Shown: one piece after another, positions 1 to 8,749 of the stretch
How positions within the stretch are numbered: the stretch's first letter is position 1
How the letters are laid out: each line of letters begins with the position of its first letter
From: Fen-1359 sp963710355
Lineage (GTDB): Bacteria; Planctomycetota; Phycisphaerae; Sedimentisphaerales; Anaerobacaceae
DNA length: 64,000 nt
Reading direction: 5' to 3'
Assembly: GCA_963710355.1 (NCBI GenBank)
Contig: CAVPZU010000001.1
Coordinates: 806,001 to 870,000 of the forward strand
Translations under genes and position numbers: made by a program
The notes under the pieces: generated by a model
What the model was told of the DNA's origin: nothing
Database searches by the model: none
The model's input: the letters and a program-made list of their open reading frames with translations, nothing else

Positions 1-1
1 G

Positions 2-2361
2 TCCTTTGATATTGATAGCGAAGGTGTTTATTCGGCAATGTTCTGGGGTCTTGGCTCGGATGGGACGGTCGGCGCCAACAAAAACTCCATTAAAATTATC
101 GGCGAAGAGACGGACAATTTTGCTCAGGGCTATTTTGTCTATGACTCAAAAAAGGCCGGCGCAGTCACCGTTTCACATCTGCGGTTCGGAAAAGACCTCA
201 TCAGGAAACCTTATTTGGTAACCAAGGCTGATTTCGTCGCCTGCCATAATCCGAGCTTTCTCGAAAAATACGATATGCTTTCAGATGCAAAGAATGGTGC
301 AACTTTTTTGCTTACGACAATGCATAAGGCCGAAGATGTCTGGGATACACTCACGCAGGAGGTCCAAAAGCAGATTATAGACAAAAAGCTCAAACTATAC
401 GTCATTGATGCAATCTCGATTGCCGAAGAGCTCGGCCTCGGGGCGCGTATCAATATGATTATGCAGACCGCATTTTTCAAGATTAGCGGCATCATACCCC
501 TTGACCAATCCGTCAAGGCCATTAAAGACGCTATTAAAAAGACTTACGGCAGCAAGGGCGAAAAGGTAGTCAATATGAACAATGCCGCCGTCGATGCCGC
601 CCTGAGTAAGATTTTCCAGGTCAATTATCCGAACAAGGTGACAAGCAAAATAAAGATGCCGCCCGTTGTTCCCGCTGATGCACCGCAGTTTGTTCGCGAC
701 GTCACAGCCGAGATTATGGCCCTTCACGGCGACAAAATCCCTGTAAGTAAATTCCCCGTCGATGGAAAATTCCCGACTGCTACCACCCGGTTTGAGAAGC
801 GAAACATCGCCGTCCATATCCCTGTCTGGCTCCCCGATGTCTGTATCCAGTGCGGCAGGTGTTCCCTTGTATGCCCCCACGCGAGCATTCGGATTAAAGA
901 CTACGATGCAGAATATATCCAGAAAGCGCCCAAAACCTTCAAAAGCGCTGATGCAAAGGGCAAGGAATTTTCAGGTATGAAATATACCGTGCAGGTTGCA
1001 CCGGAGGATTGCACAGGCTGCGGCAACTGCGTCCAGATGTGTCCTGCAGAGGAGAAAGATGCAAACAAGCAGCCTACCGGCAGAAAGGCCATAAATATGG
1101 CCCTGCAGGAGCCGCTGCGTGAGCAGGAAAGAGAAAATTATGCGTATTTCCTCTCGATTCCAAATACCGACCCAAAACTGTTTAAACCTGACAGCATAAA
1201 GGGCAGCCAGCTCATCCAGCCCCTCTTTGAGTATTCCGGCGCCTGTGCCGGCTGCGGCGAAACCCCGTATATCAAACTCCTCACGCAGCTCTTCGGCGAC
1301 AGGGCTATGATAGGCAATGCCACAGGCTGTTCTTCCATTTATGGAGGCAATCTGCCGACAACTCCATACTGCACCAGGCCCGACGGCAGAGGCCCATCCT
1401 GGAGCAACAGCCTCTTCGAGGATAACGCCGAGTTCGCTATGGGCTTGCACCTTGCCGCTGACAAATTCAAACAATTTGCAACCGAATTGCTCGATGCAGC
1501 CGCTTCAAAAGGCTGCATAGATAAAAAACTTGCTGAAGACACCAAATCAGCAACAAAAGCAAATGACCCCTCGCAGCAGGCCATCGAGCAGCAAAGGCAG
1601 CGTGTTTCAGACCTGAAAAAACAATTGGAAAAGTGCGGCTGCGATGAGTGCAGAAGATTGCTTTCAGTCGCCGATTATTTAGTTCGCAAATCCATCTGGG
1701 CGGTCGGCGGCGACGGCTGGGCTTATGACATCGGCTACGGCGGCCTCGACCACGTCCTCGCCAGCGGCGCAGACGTCAATGTCCTTGTCCTCGATACCGA
1801 GGTCTATTCCAATACCGGCGGTCAAATGTCCAAATCCACCCCGAGGGCAGCGGTTGCACAGTTCGCTGCCGCAGGAAAGAAAATGCCCAAAAAAGACCTC
1901 GGTATGATTTCGATGACTTACGGCAATATCTATGTCGCAAAGGTTGCGATGGGCGCTAATCCCAACCAGGCCGTTAAGGCCTTCGCTGAAGCCGAGGCCT
2001 ATCCGGGGCCGTCGCTGATTATCGCTTATTCGCACTGCATCGCTCACGGCATTAATATGACCAAGGGTTTTGATGAGCAAAAAAAAGCCGTCGAGTGCGG
2101 CCATTGGCCTCTCTACAGGTTTAATCCGCTCCTCAAAGACGAGGGCAAAAATCCGCTCCACTCGACTCGAAACCACCAACGCTCGATTTTGAGCAGTATG
2201 CTTACGGCGAGAACCGCTATCGGACGCTCAAGCAATCCCATCCCGAAGAAGCAAAAAAGCTTATTGCCCTCGCCGCCAAAGATGTGGCCGATAGATTTCG
2301 CCTGATGGAGCAGCTCGCCGCCCTCAAATGCAACGGCGGCGATAAACAGAAAACAACTTAA
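2..2361 (+). CDS. nifJ: Pyruvate:ferredoxin (flavodoxin) oxidoreductase, C-terminal two thirds, frameshifted near the end
   Basis: Oxidises pyruvate to acetyl-CoA and CO2 and reduces ferredoxin in the cytoplasm. The gene enters from the left edge and is open from base 2. Visible parts in order: domain II/III region, two ferredoxin-type 4Fe-4S motifs (CIQCGRCSLVCP, CTGCGNCVQMCP), the CAGCGETPY cluster ligands, and the TPP/Mg segment (GDGWAYDIGYGG ... YSNTGGQMSKSTPRA). The frame open to 2305 ends in a nonsense tail. One base is missing near 2160: after it, frame 1 reads the expected family tail (LDFEQYAYGENRYRTLKQ) to a TAA at 2359-2361. The identification is certain; the frameshift is probably a sequence error. 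Confidence 0.93.
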
Positions 2362-2407
2362 AGACCTTAATAAAATGAAACCACAGATGGAATTTATCCG
2401 CCATTCT

Positions 2408-2440
2408 TGGGGCGGACGGATTTGCACGGATTTACACTGC
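2408..2440. repeat. Dispersed 'cacggattt' repeat, partial copy
   Basis: Short copy of a GGATTTGCACGGATTTACAC type sequence in the nifJ-acetyltransferase gap. Related copies lie at about 3350-3415 and 24000-24062. Such strings are dispersed in many metagenomic genomes; function unknown. Confidence 0.5.
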
Positions 2441-2567
2441 CTGTATTTTTTGTAGTTACGGAGCAGCAGATTATCGTTTTTTTGCGTTTTGGTCAAATAA
2501 AAAGAAAACAGTAATAACAAAAAACCGGTGGCCAGGACTAATGTTTCTCTACAATTTTAAATAATAT

Positions 2568-3176
2568 CTATTTAAACTGAGTATCTGTAATATGTTTTTC
2601 TTTATAAGGAAATTCTCTTTCAAAAACTTCAAGCTCCTTGTCATCTATCTTGAAAACATCGCTGTCATAATATTTGCCTGTTATTCCATCGAGAGCCCCG
2701 TCAAATAATTCTAATACCATAAACGCGTCAAAATTTCCGCCTGAAGACGTGGTAATTCCATAATTTTTAGCGTTTACAAAACCAAATCGTTGATAATATT
2801 TTGGATTACCAAAAATAACAATCGCTTTAAATCCAAGCTCTCTTGCTTTTTTAATAGAACAGTTCATTAACATTGAACCTATGCCTTTTTTTTGAAAAGG
2901 AGGCAATACTCCAATTGGCCCCATACACAAAACCTCAAATTCTTTATTTTCATCATTAACTACTTTTGCCGTCGAATAAACAATATTGCCGATAACATTA
3001 TCATCATCGCATGCAACATAACTTAATTCTTTTACGAATACAGGCACTTTTCTTATTTTGTGAACTATCAAATGTTCGCAGCACCCTGGTCGATATAAGT
3101 CCCAAAAAGCTTCTCTTGTTAAATACTCTACTTTTTTGTAATCTTGCTTTTCTTCTAATCTGATTGAAATATTCAT
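2568..3176 (-). CDS. GNAT family N-acetyltransferase
   Basis: Protein of 202 residues with the GNAT fold. Motif A is at about residues 105-125 (PPFQKKGIGSMLMNCSI, the acetyl-CoA pyrophosphate loop Q-x-x-G-x-G), preceded by the beta-4 strand CMGPIGVLPP. A later segment, KAIVIFGNPKYYQRFGF, is typical of YhbS-like members. It would transfer an acetyl group from acetyl-CoA to an unknown small substrate. It is a single gene with no operon partner. It is clearly more AT-rich than nifJ or the MacB gene on either side, which hints at recent acquisition. Confidence 0.85.
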   Translation of the reverse strand: MNISIRLEEKQDYKKVEYLTREAFWDLYRPGCCEHLIVHKIRKVPVFVKELSYVACDDDNVIGNIVYSTAKVVNDENKEFEVLCMGPIGVLPPFQKKGIGSMLMNCSIKKARELGFKAIVIFGNPKYYQRFGFVNAKNYGITTSSGGNFDAFMVLELFDGALDGITGKYYDSDVFKIDDKELEVFEREFPYKEKHITDTQFK

Positions 3177-3727
3177 TATTTTATTTATTCTTTCCGTTAT
3201 CTTTTATTTTTTTTCAAATGTCTTACTCAATCTTGAATAAATTGACATAAATAGGGATACCTGCTTATTTCTCCCATCCCAACATTCCCGTTTGACTTTA
3301 TATTATACCTTTTCCCAACAAACCGGCAACTGTTTGTCTTTTTAAAATCCGCGAAAATCCGTGTTAATTCGTGTCTAAAACCCTCCGTGTCCTCCGTGTA
3401 ATCCGTGGTTATTATTTTTCTTAATTCTTAATTCTAAATTTCCTCTGCATTTCTTCGCGGCCTCCGCGGTGAGTTTGTCTTTGGTCTGTCGTCTGTAGCC
3501 CGCCGTCCCTAATAATCAGCGGTTTCAAGTCATTTTGTTAGATGTTCTTGATATGCCGGCATACCCGCCGCCGGTTTATCCGACGGGTTTTTCTTTTCCT
3601 CAATCGGCCTGAAAGTATGAAAATCCTTGACATTTCAATACGATTTTGAGTAAATTGTAGTCAGGGAAGGATTAAATTTTGGTTATTAAACGTTTATTCG
3701 GCGAATCTCTTTAGAAATGAGCCAATA
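3177..3727. other. 551-bp intergenic region with dispersed repeats
   Basis: No gene seen. About 3350-3415 carries a run of CCGTG-containing repeats (atccgtgttaattcgtgtc, then cctccgtgtaatccgtgg), and 3418-3440 carries ttaattcttaattctaaatt. Both belong to repeat families found elsewhere in the window. The right part holds a candidate promoter for the permease gene. Confidence 0.6.
3627..3656 (+). promoter_or_regulatory. Candidate sigma-70-type promoter for the MacB-like gene
   Basis: A perfect -35 TTGACA (3627-3632) is followed after 18 bases by TAAATT (3651-3656), about 70 bases before the ATG at 3728. Judged by eye only. Confidence 0.35.
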
Positions 3728-5101
3728 ATGCATTCGTTTTATCGTATGTTGCGAGTGGCGCTGCACACGTTGCGGCGTAGCGTTATGAGGTCGCTGCTGA
3801 CCTGTTTGGGAATCGTCATCGGTGTCGCCGCCGTCATTGCGATAATGGAAATCGGACAAGGGACTGCCTACATGGTACAGCAGGCCATTGCCTCAATTGG
3901 CGGCAGCGTCATACAGATAGACCCCAGCGATGTCGTCAAAGCCGGCGTGAGCACGGGGAGCGGAGGCCATGTGACCCTCACCCCTGAGGATTGCGATGCC
4001 ATCATCCGCGAGTGCAGCGATGTTAAATATGGCGCTCCCAGCATCGACTGCCGCACTCAGATTACCTACGGCAATCGTAACTGGTCTCCGATGAACATCC
4101 TCGGTACGACGTCGGATTTCCTGGTGGTCCGAAACTGGGCGAATCTAACTGAGGGAGAGCCGTTCACTGACCATGACGTCCGCAGCGCAGCTCGTGTTTG
4201 CCTGGTCGGCCAGACAATCGTCCGCGAGCTTTTCGGAGGCGAATCACCTGTCGGCAAAGAAATCCGTGTCAGGAACGTCGGAATGAAAGTCGTTGGTGTC
4301 CTTAGTGCCAAGGGTGCGAATATGATGGGCAGGGACCAGGACGATTTTGTCATCGCGCCGTGGACGACGGTTAAGTATCGGCTGTCCGGTTCGCGGCAGG
4401 CGACGACTCCCAACATTACCACTCAGTCGTCTGCTGGACAGGTCAACACCCTCAGCCAAGCCTACCCATCTCTGCAGCTGCAGCTTTACCCGCAGAAGTC
4501 CGCATCGCAGATAGCGAACTGGCCGCAGATTGTCAGGTTCACCGACCTCGACGACATTTGGGTTTCCGCTACCTCGCCCGCTGAAGTCCCGCTGGCCATT
4601 CGCCAGATAACCGGCCTCCTTCGAGAGAGGCACGGCATCCAGAAAGATGCTCCCGACGACTTTAGGATAAGAGACCTGACGGAAATCTCCCAGACCCGGG
4701 CCTCTACTCAAAGGCTGATGTCCCGCCTGCTGATTATTGTGGCGCTTATTTCTCTGGTGGTTGGTGGGGTTGGCATTATGAACATCATGCTTGCTTCAGT
4801 GACCGAGCGAACAAGGGAAATCGGGCTGCGTATGGCGGTAGGCGCACGGGCCAAAGACATCCTCCGTCAGTTCCTGACCGAAGCGGTGATTCTTTGCCTC
4901 TTCGGAGGCGGCGCTGGCATCCTGCTGGGTCGGGGTGTATCGCTGGCAGTGACAACGCTTCTGCACTGGAAGACCTTGCCGTCGCTGCCCGCTATTGCTA
5001 TAGCCTTCGCACTCTCTGCGAGCGTAGGGATTGTTTTCGGTTATTATCCTGCATGGAAAGCTTCACGCCTCGACCCAATCGAGGCTTTGCGATATGAGTA
5101 G
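3728..5101 (+). CDS. MacB/FtsX-type ABC transporter permease
   Basis: Protein of 457 residues with the MacB layout. TM1 is at about 20-42 (LLTCLGIVIGVAAVIAI), followed by a large periplasmic core (about 45-325) and three C-terminal helices: about 335-360 (LLIIVALISLVVGGVGIMNIM), 388-405 and 418-440. The FtsX signature TERTREIGLRMAVGA lies after TM2. MacB-like permeases act as mechanotransmission devices for export of lipoproteins, peptides or drugs and need an ATPase and usually a periplasmic adaptor. Neither is adjacent here, so the partner ATPase must be elsewhere. Its closeness to the polysaccharide locus may be incidental. Confidence 0.9.
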   Translation: MHSFYRMLRVALHTLRRSVMRSLLTCLGIVIGVAAVIAIMEIGQGTAYMVQQAIASIGGSVIQIDPSDVVKAGVSTGSGGHVTLTPEDCDAIIRECSDVKYGAPSIDCRTQITYGNRNWSPMNILGTTSDFLVVRNWANLTEGEPFTDHDVRSAARVCLVGQTIVRELFGGESPVGKEIRVRNVGMKVVGVLSAKGANMMGRDQDDFVIAPWTTVKYRLSGSRQATTPNITTQSSAGQVNTLSQAYPSLQLQLYPQKSASQIANWPQIVRFTDLDDIWVSATSPAEVPLAIRQITGLLRERHGIQKDAPDDFRIRDLTEISQTRASTQRLMSRLLIIVALISLVVGGVGIMNIMLASVTERTREIGLRMAVGARAKDILRQFLTEAVILCLFGGGAGILLGRGVSLAVTTLLHWKTLPSLPAIAIAFALSASVGIVFGYYPAWKASRLDPIEALRYE

Positions 5102-5351
5102 CCTGATTTCGAAACCACAAAGACTCCAAAACCAGAAAATTATCGGGCCAAGATTTGTAGGTCTTATAACCATACATCCCTGCCATATTTTTTTATGTGG
5201 TGAACATAGTTAAGGCATCGGGCGTAAAAACCGATAAAATCATCGAGCCGTTGTGATCTCTCTGTCTTCACTGTTTGGGGCATCGGGACATATTGCCGCT
5301 GCGCCAAGCACATCGCAACGAACAAAAAAGGTCTTGCGAGGAAGTTAGGAA

Positions 5352-6911
5352 ATGAAGAAGATACAGATTGTGTCGAATAAATCGTTTATAGGTGCGGTTA
5401 TTTACGGCATATTTATTTTTTCAACGATAATTTTAACCGGCTGCGATGACAACAACAGGATACTTGACCCCAGTCAGGTTGGACGATTCAGGCCTGTGCC
5501 TGCCGTCAACGTGATACTGGACTCGCTCGGCGTTGAAGAGGAGACGCCGCCCGCATGGGCTGACGCTGAAGAGCCTTTGTCTGAAGACGGCGTTTCGCAA
5601 GGGGGCGATTATACCTTCGGGCCAGGTGATGTCATTAGGGTCTCCATATTCGAATTGTTAGCAGAGGGTACGGCCTTTGAAAATAGTTATATCGTAGATG
5701 AAAGCGGCATGATGACCATACCCGAGGTCGGCGCCATTAATGTAGCAGGTATGAGCGAGAGACAACTGGAGGAGGAGATACAAAGTATTCTTCAACCTAA
5801 TATCCTTAAGAACCCGATGGTAACCATAACCCTGGTGGCGTCGCAAAAGCTGAAGTACTCAATCGCCGGCGGCGGCATTCGAAGCGGAGGAAGATTTGAT
5901 ATTCCACGATACGATTTCAGACTGCTCGACGCCCTTGCCTTGGCAGGCGGCATGTCACAATTTAATGTCAGCACTATTTATGTCAGCCGGCTAATTAAAG
6001 AGAAGGGTGAGGTGATCGCCCCTGCCAGGCAAGATTTGCTCGGCGGCAAGGAAGAAGAAATTCCAACTCCCGAACAAGAAATGCTTAAAATGCTGATGCC
6101 GACACAAAAGGATAAAGAGCAAACAACTGAAAAGAGGGCTGTAATAACATCATCTGAAATGGCAACTGAAGATGAGCTGACAAGGACCGCCTCACCCGAG
6201 GACCTCGATATTCTCAGCCAGATAGCAGGTCTCAAGACAAAGCCGACCGACCAGACGGGTAAAGTTGAGTGGATATTCAGAGATGGAAAGTATGTTGCGG
6301 TGCCCGTTGCTGAAGAAGGCGGAACTACACAGGCAGTTGAACAGACAAGGCAGCTTAAACAAGAGCAGAAAAAGCCCGCCGCCGAAGGTCCAAAAGCAAG
6401 ATTGATAAAGATTCCTGTGGATAGATTAGTTACCGGCGACCCGAAATATAATATCGTCATCAGGGAAGGCGACGTAATCCATGTGCCGGTCGACCTTATC
6501 GGTGAATTCTGCATTATGGGCAATGTCTACAGGCAGGGCTTTTTAGAAATAACCGGCAGGCCTTTGACCTTAAAAATGGCTATCGCTGCTGCCGGCGGGC
6601 TTGGACCTCTTGCCTGGCCTAAAAACTGCGAAATTACAAGAAGAATCGGAAAAGACAGAGAAGAGACCATTATGGTTGACCTCGATAAGATTGCCAGGGG
6701 CGAGCAGCCTGATTTCTTTATCAAGCCAAACGACCTTATTAATGTCGGCACTCATACCACTTCACAGTGGCGTTATGCCCTGCGAAACGCCTTCAGGGCC
6801 ACTTATGGATTCGGCTTTATCTATGACCGGAATTTCGCCCAGAAAACCTTCGGCGTCACCACCGACAGGCCATTCGGAATTCAACATCCTTTTGGACCTT
6901 TTGACTTTTAA
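5352..6911 (+). CDS. Wza-like polysaccharide export lipoprotein (Poly_export/SLBB)
   Basis: Protein of 519 residues with a lipoprotein signal (lipobox LTGC, acyl-cysteine about residue 31). A Poly_export domain spans about 85-170 (YTFGPGDVIRVSIFE ... NPMVTITLVASQ). SLBB-type repeats follow at about 172-215 and 390-440 (FCIMGNVYRQGFLEITGR). The middle (220-345) is a charged low-complexity insertion not usual in Wza. It should form the outer-membrane channel for exopolysaccharide. It opens the exopolysaccharide gene run; the exosortase gene follows 33 bases after its stop. Confidence 0.9.
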   Translation: MKKIQIVSNKSFIGAVIYGIFIFSTIILTGCDDNNRILDPSQVGRFRPVPAVNVILDSLGVEEETPPAWADAEEPLSEDGVSQGGDYTFGPGDVIRVSIFELLAEGTAFENSYIVDESGMMTIPEVGAINVAGMSERQLEEEIQSILQPNILKNPMVTITLVASQKLKYSIAGGGIRSGGRFDIPRYDFRLLDALALAGGMSQFNVSTIYVSRLIKEKGEVIAPARQDLLGGKEEEIPTPEQEMLKMLMPTQKDKEQTTEKRAVITSSEMATEDELTRTASPEDLDILSQIAGLKTKPTDQTGKVEWIFRDGKYVAVPVAEEGGTTQAVEQTRQLKQEQKKPAAEGPKARLIKIPVDRLVTGDPKYNIVIREGDVIHVPVDLIGEFCIMGNVYRQGFLEITGRPLTLKMAIAAAGGLGPLAWPKNCEITRRIGKDREETIMVDLDKIARGEQPDFFIKPNDLINVGTHTTSQWRYALRNAFRATYGFGFIYDRNFAQKTFGVTTDRPFGIQHPFGPFDF

Positions 6912-6944
6912 TTGCCGATCCTATATAGTATAATCACCCCTATC

Positions 6945-7919
6945 ATGGAAAAACAGTTTGAACCAGTTCAGAGACAAAGGCAAGAAACGGAAACCCAGGC
7001 CGCCTCAAAAAGCTGGCTCGAGCTTCCCGTTTATATCTATATTAAGGTTATCATTATAGCAATCCTTTTTTGCCTTCTTTTTCTCCAGGAGATCAGAAGT
7101 CTTTTCTATAGGTGGCAGGGAGATTCGAGCTGGTCGCACGGCTTTATCATTCCCCTTTTCAGTCTTTATTTTCTCTATCACCGAAAAGACCAAATCCTCG
7201 CTCTGCAAACCCGGCCCAATTACCTCGGTCTTGTCTTTATGCTCCTGTGGCTTTTCCTTTATGCCCTCAACCTGGCAGTGCCAAGCCTGCGCGTCGGATA
7301 TGCCAGTCCGCTTTTAATGATATGGGTGCTCGGCTCAATTGTCCTGTTTCTCGGTGGATTGCGACTGTTAAAACTTACGTGGCTGCCGATTGTCTTTCTG
7401 ATTTTTGCGGTACCTTTGCCGCAGGGCTATTATGTTCGTATGACGATGCCGATGCAAAAAATGGCGGCTGAGGCTGCGACCGCTTTGCTCAATCTTGTCG
7501 GCAGCGTGGAAGCAACAACCCTCGGTACAATGATAGATGTTGTCTATAAGGGACAAAGGGTCGACCCGCCAATTAATGTCGCTGAAGCGTGCAGCGGTAT
7601 GAGACTTTTGATGGCCTTTGTGGCGCTGGGCGTCGCTATGGCTTATCTCTATCAAAGGCCTTTATGGCAAAAACTCGTCCTGCTTGTCTCAACGGTGCCG
7701 ATTGCCATTATTTGCAATATCGTTCGCGTCGTAATAACAGGATTTATTTATGTCTTTATAAACCAGGAATACGCACAGGGCATTTATCATGATTTGCTGG
7801 GTGTGGCAATGCTCCCTCTGGCGTTCGCATTGTACGGATTACTCGACCGGTTTATGTCGATATTGTTTATAGAAGAAAAAAGTATCGCGAAAGAAAATAT
7901 TATTGTTCGTAAAAGGTAA
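6945..7919 (+). CDS. Exosortase
   Basis: Polytopic membrane cysteine protease/transpeptidase that cleaves C-terminal sorting tags of the PEP-CTERM type. There are about eight hydrophobic helices. The catalytic triad is visible: Cys216 in EACSGMRLL, Arg261 in NIVRVV and His282 in YHDLLG. The ATG at 6945 is preferred to a TTG at 6912, which directly abuts the upstream stop. It lies between the Wza-like gene and its EpsI-like partner, the standard arrangement in exopolysaccharide-linked exosortase loci. No substrate with a PEP-CTERM tail was found in the window. Confidence 0.93.
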   Translation: MEKQFEPVQRQRQETETQAASKSWLELPVYIYIKVIIIAILFCLLFLQEIRSLFYRWQGDSSWSHGFIIPLFSLYFLYHRKDQILALQTRPNYLGLVFMLLWLFLYALNLAVPSLRVGYASPLLMIWVLGSIVLFLGGLRLLKLTWLPIVFLIFAVPLPQGYYVRMTMPMQKMAAEAATALLNLVGSVEATTLGTMIDVVYKGQRVDPPINVAEACSGMRLLMAFVALGVAMAYLYQRPLWQKLVLLVSTVPIAIICNIVRVVITGFIYVFINQEYAQGIYHDLLGVAMLPLAFALYGLLDRFMSILFIEEKSIAKENIIVRKR

Positions 7920-7943
7920 GTATTTTTTCCCGGACAATCTGCT

Positions 7944-8240
7944 ATGAAGAACGATTCTTTTTTGAGACCTTATCTGCAGCCTGCCTTTTTGATATGCGTC
8001 GGCATCCTCGCAGCCTTTGCTGCAGGCCTGCCTGTCGTGGAACATATTTTTGGGCTTTATCTAAGGAAAGAACCAATACCCCTGAAAAGTCCGCTCGACT
8101 CTCTTGATAAGGCAGGTTTGGACCATTATAAAGTTGAAAAACTCAAGATTCCGAATGAAGATGTTATAAAGACGCTCGGAACGCAAGATTATATCCAGTG
8201 GCTCTCGAGGATACAAACGCACCGGCGGACAGCCCGGTAA
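7944..8240 (+). CDS. EpsI-family exosortase-associated protein, N-terminal fragment
   Basis: First part of an EpsI-type (DUF3485) protein: an N-terminal membrane anchor (about residues 12-32, PAFLICVGILAAFAAGLP) and the start of the periplasmic domain, up to TQDYIQWL. A one-base loss near 8200-8205 then throws it out of frame; the tail after QWL is nonsense and the real protein continues in the next entry. EpsI-like proteins accompany exosortases and act in exopolysaccharide assembly; their exact biochemical role is not established. Confidence 0.8.
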   Translation: MKNDSFLRPYLQPAFLICVGILAAFAAGLPVVEHIFGLYLRKEPIPLKSPLDSLDKAGLDHYKVEKLKIPNEDVIKTLGTQDYIQWLSRIQTHRRTAR

Positions 8241-8701
8241 GGGCGTGTATGTTGTTTATAACTTACTATGACCTGCCTGATATTGTACCGCATGTACCTG
8301 AAGAATGCTACATCGGCGGCGGCAATGAAAAATTGAATTCTGAAGGTATGGAGCTGCCTGTCAAAGGGGAGGATTTTGATAAAACAATACCTGTCCAGTA
8401 TCTTGTTTTTGGCGGCACCGAAGGCCGGTTTCTGGCCGAAGTAAAATTCCCGATTCTCTACCTGTTCAATACCGACGGCGTCTATACCAGCAGCAGGGAA
8501 GGAACGCGGATAGTGCTGAACAAAAACATTTTCAGAAAATATTCGTATTTCTCAAAAGTCGAGTGGAAATTCTTCAACAGCAATCGGTTTTCTATGACTG
8601 TTTATCCGGACAAAGACCAGGCAGTCCAGGCAAGCAAGAGATTGCTGGGTGTTATTTTGCCCAAACTGGAAAAAGAGCATTGGCCGGACTGGGAAAAATA
8701 A
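8198..8701 (+). CDS. EpsI-family exosortase-associated protein, C-terminal fragment
   Basis: Continuation of the EpsI-like protein in frame 2. It begins with LEDTNAPADSPVRACMLF and carries the family features TYYDLPDIVPHVPEECYIGGG and the closing beta-rich segment. Joined to the upstream fragment it gives a protein of about 250 residues, close to the normal family length. The start codon given is only where the open frame begins. Confidence 0.8.
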   Translation: MALEDTNAPADSPVRACMLFITYYDLPDIVPHVPEECYIGGGNEKLNSEGMELPVKGEDFDKTIPVQYLVFGGTEGRFLAEVKFPILYLFNTDGVYTSSREGTRIVLNKNIFRKYSYFSKVEWKFFNSNRFSMTVYPDKDQAVQASKRLLGVILPKLEKEHWPDWEK

Positions 8702-8749
8702 AAACGTGATTAATATATCAAAAATATTACTGATTTCCGAGGAGTAATT

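Noticed and set aside
3728..5101. MacB-like permease as part of the exopolysaccharide operon
   Set aside because: A 250-bp gap with repeats separates it from the Wza-like gene, and MacB-type permeases are not polysaccharide exporters; treated as independent.
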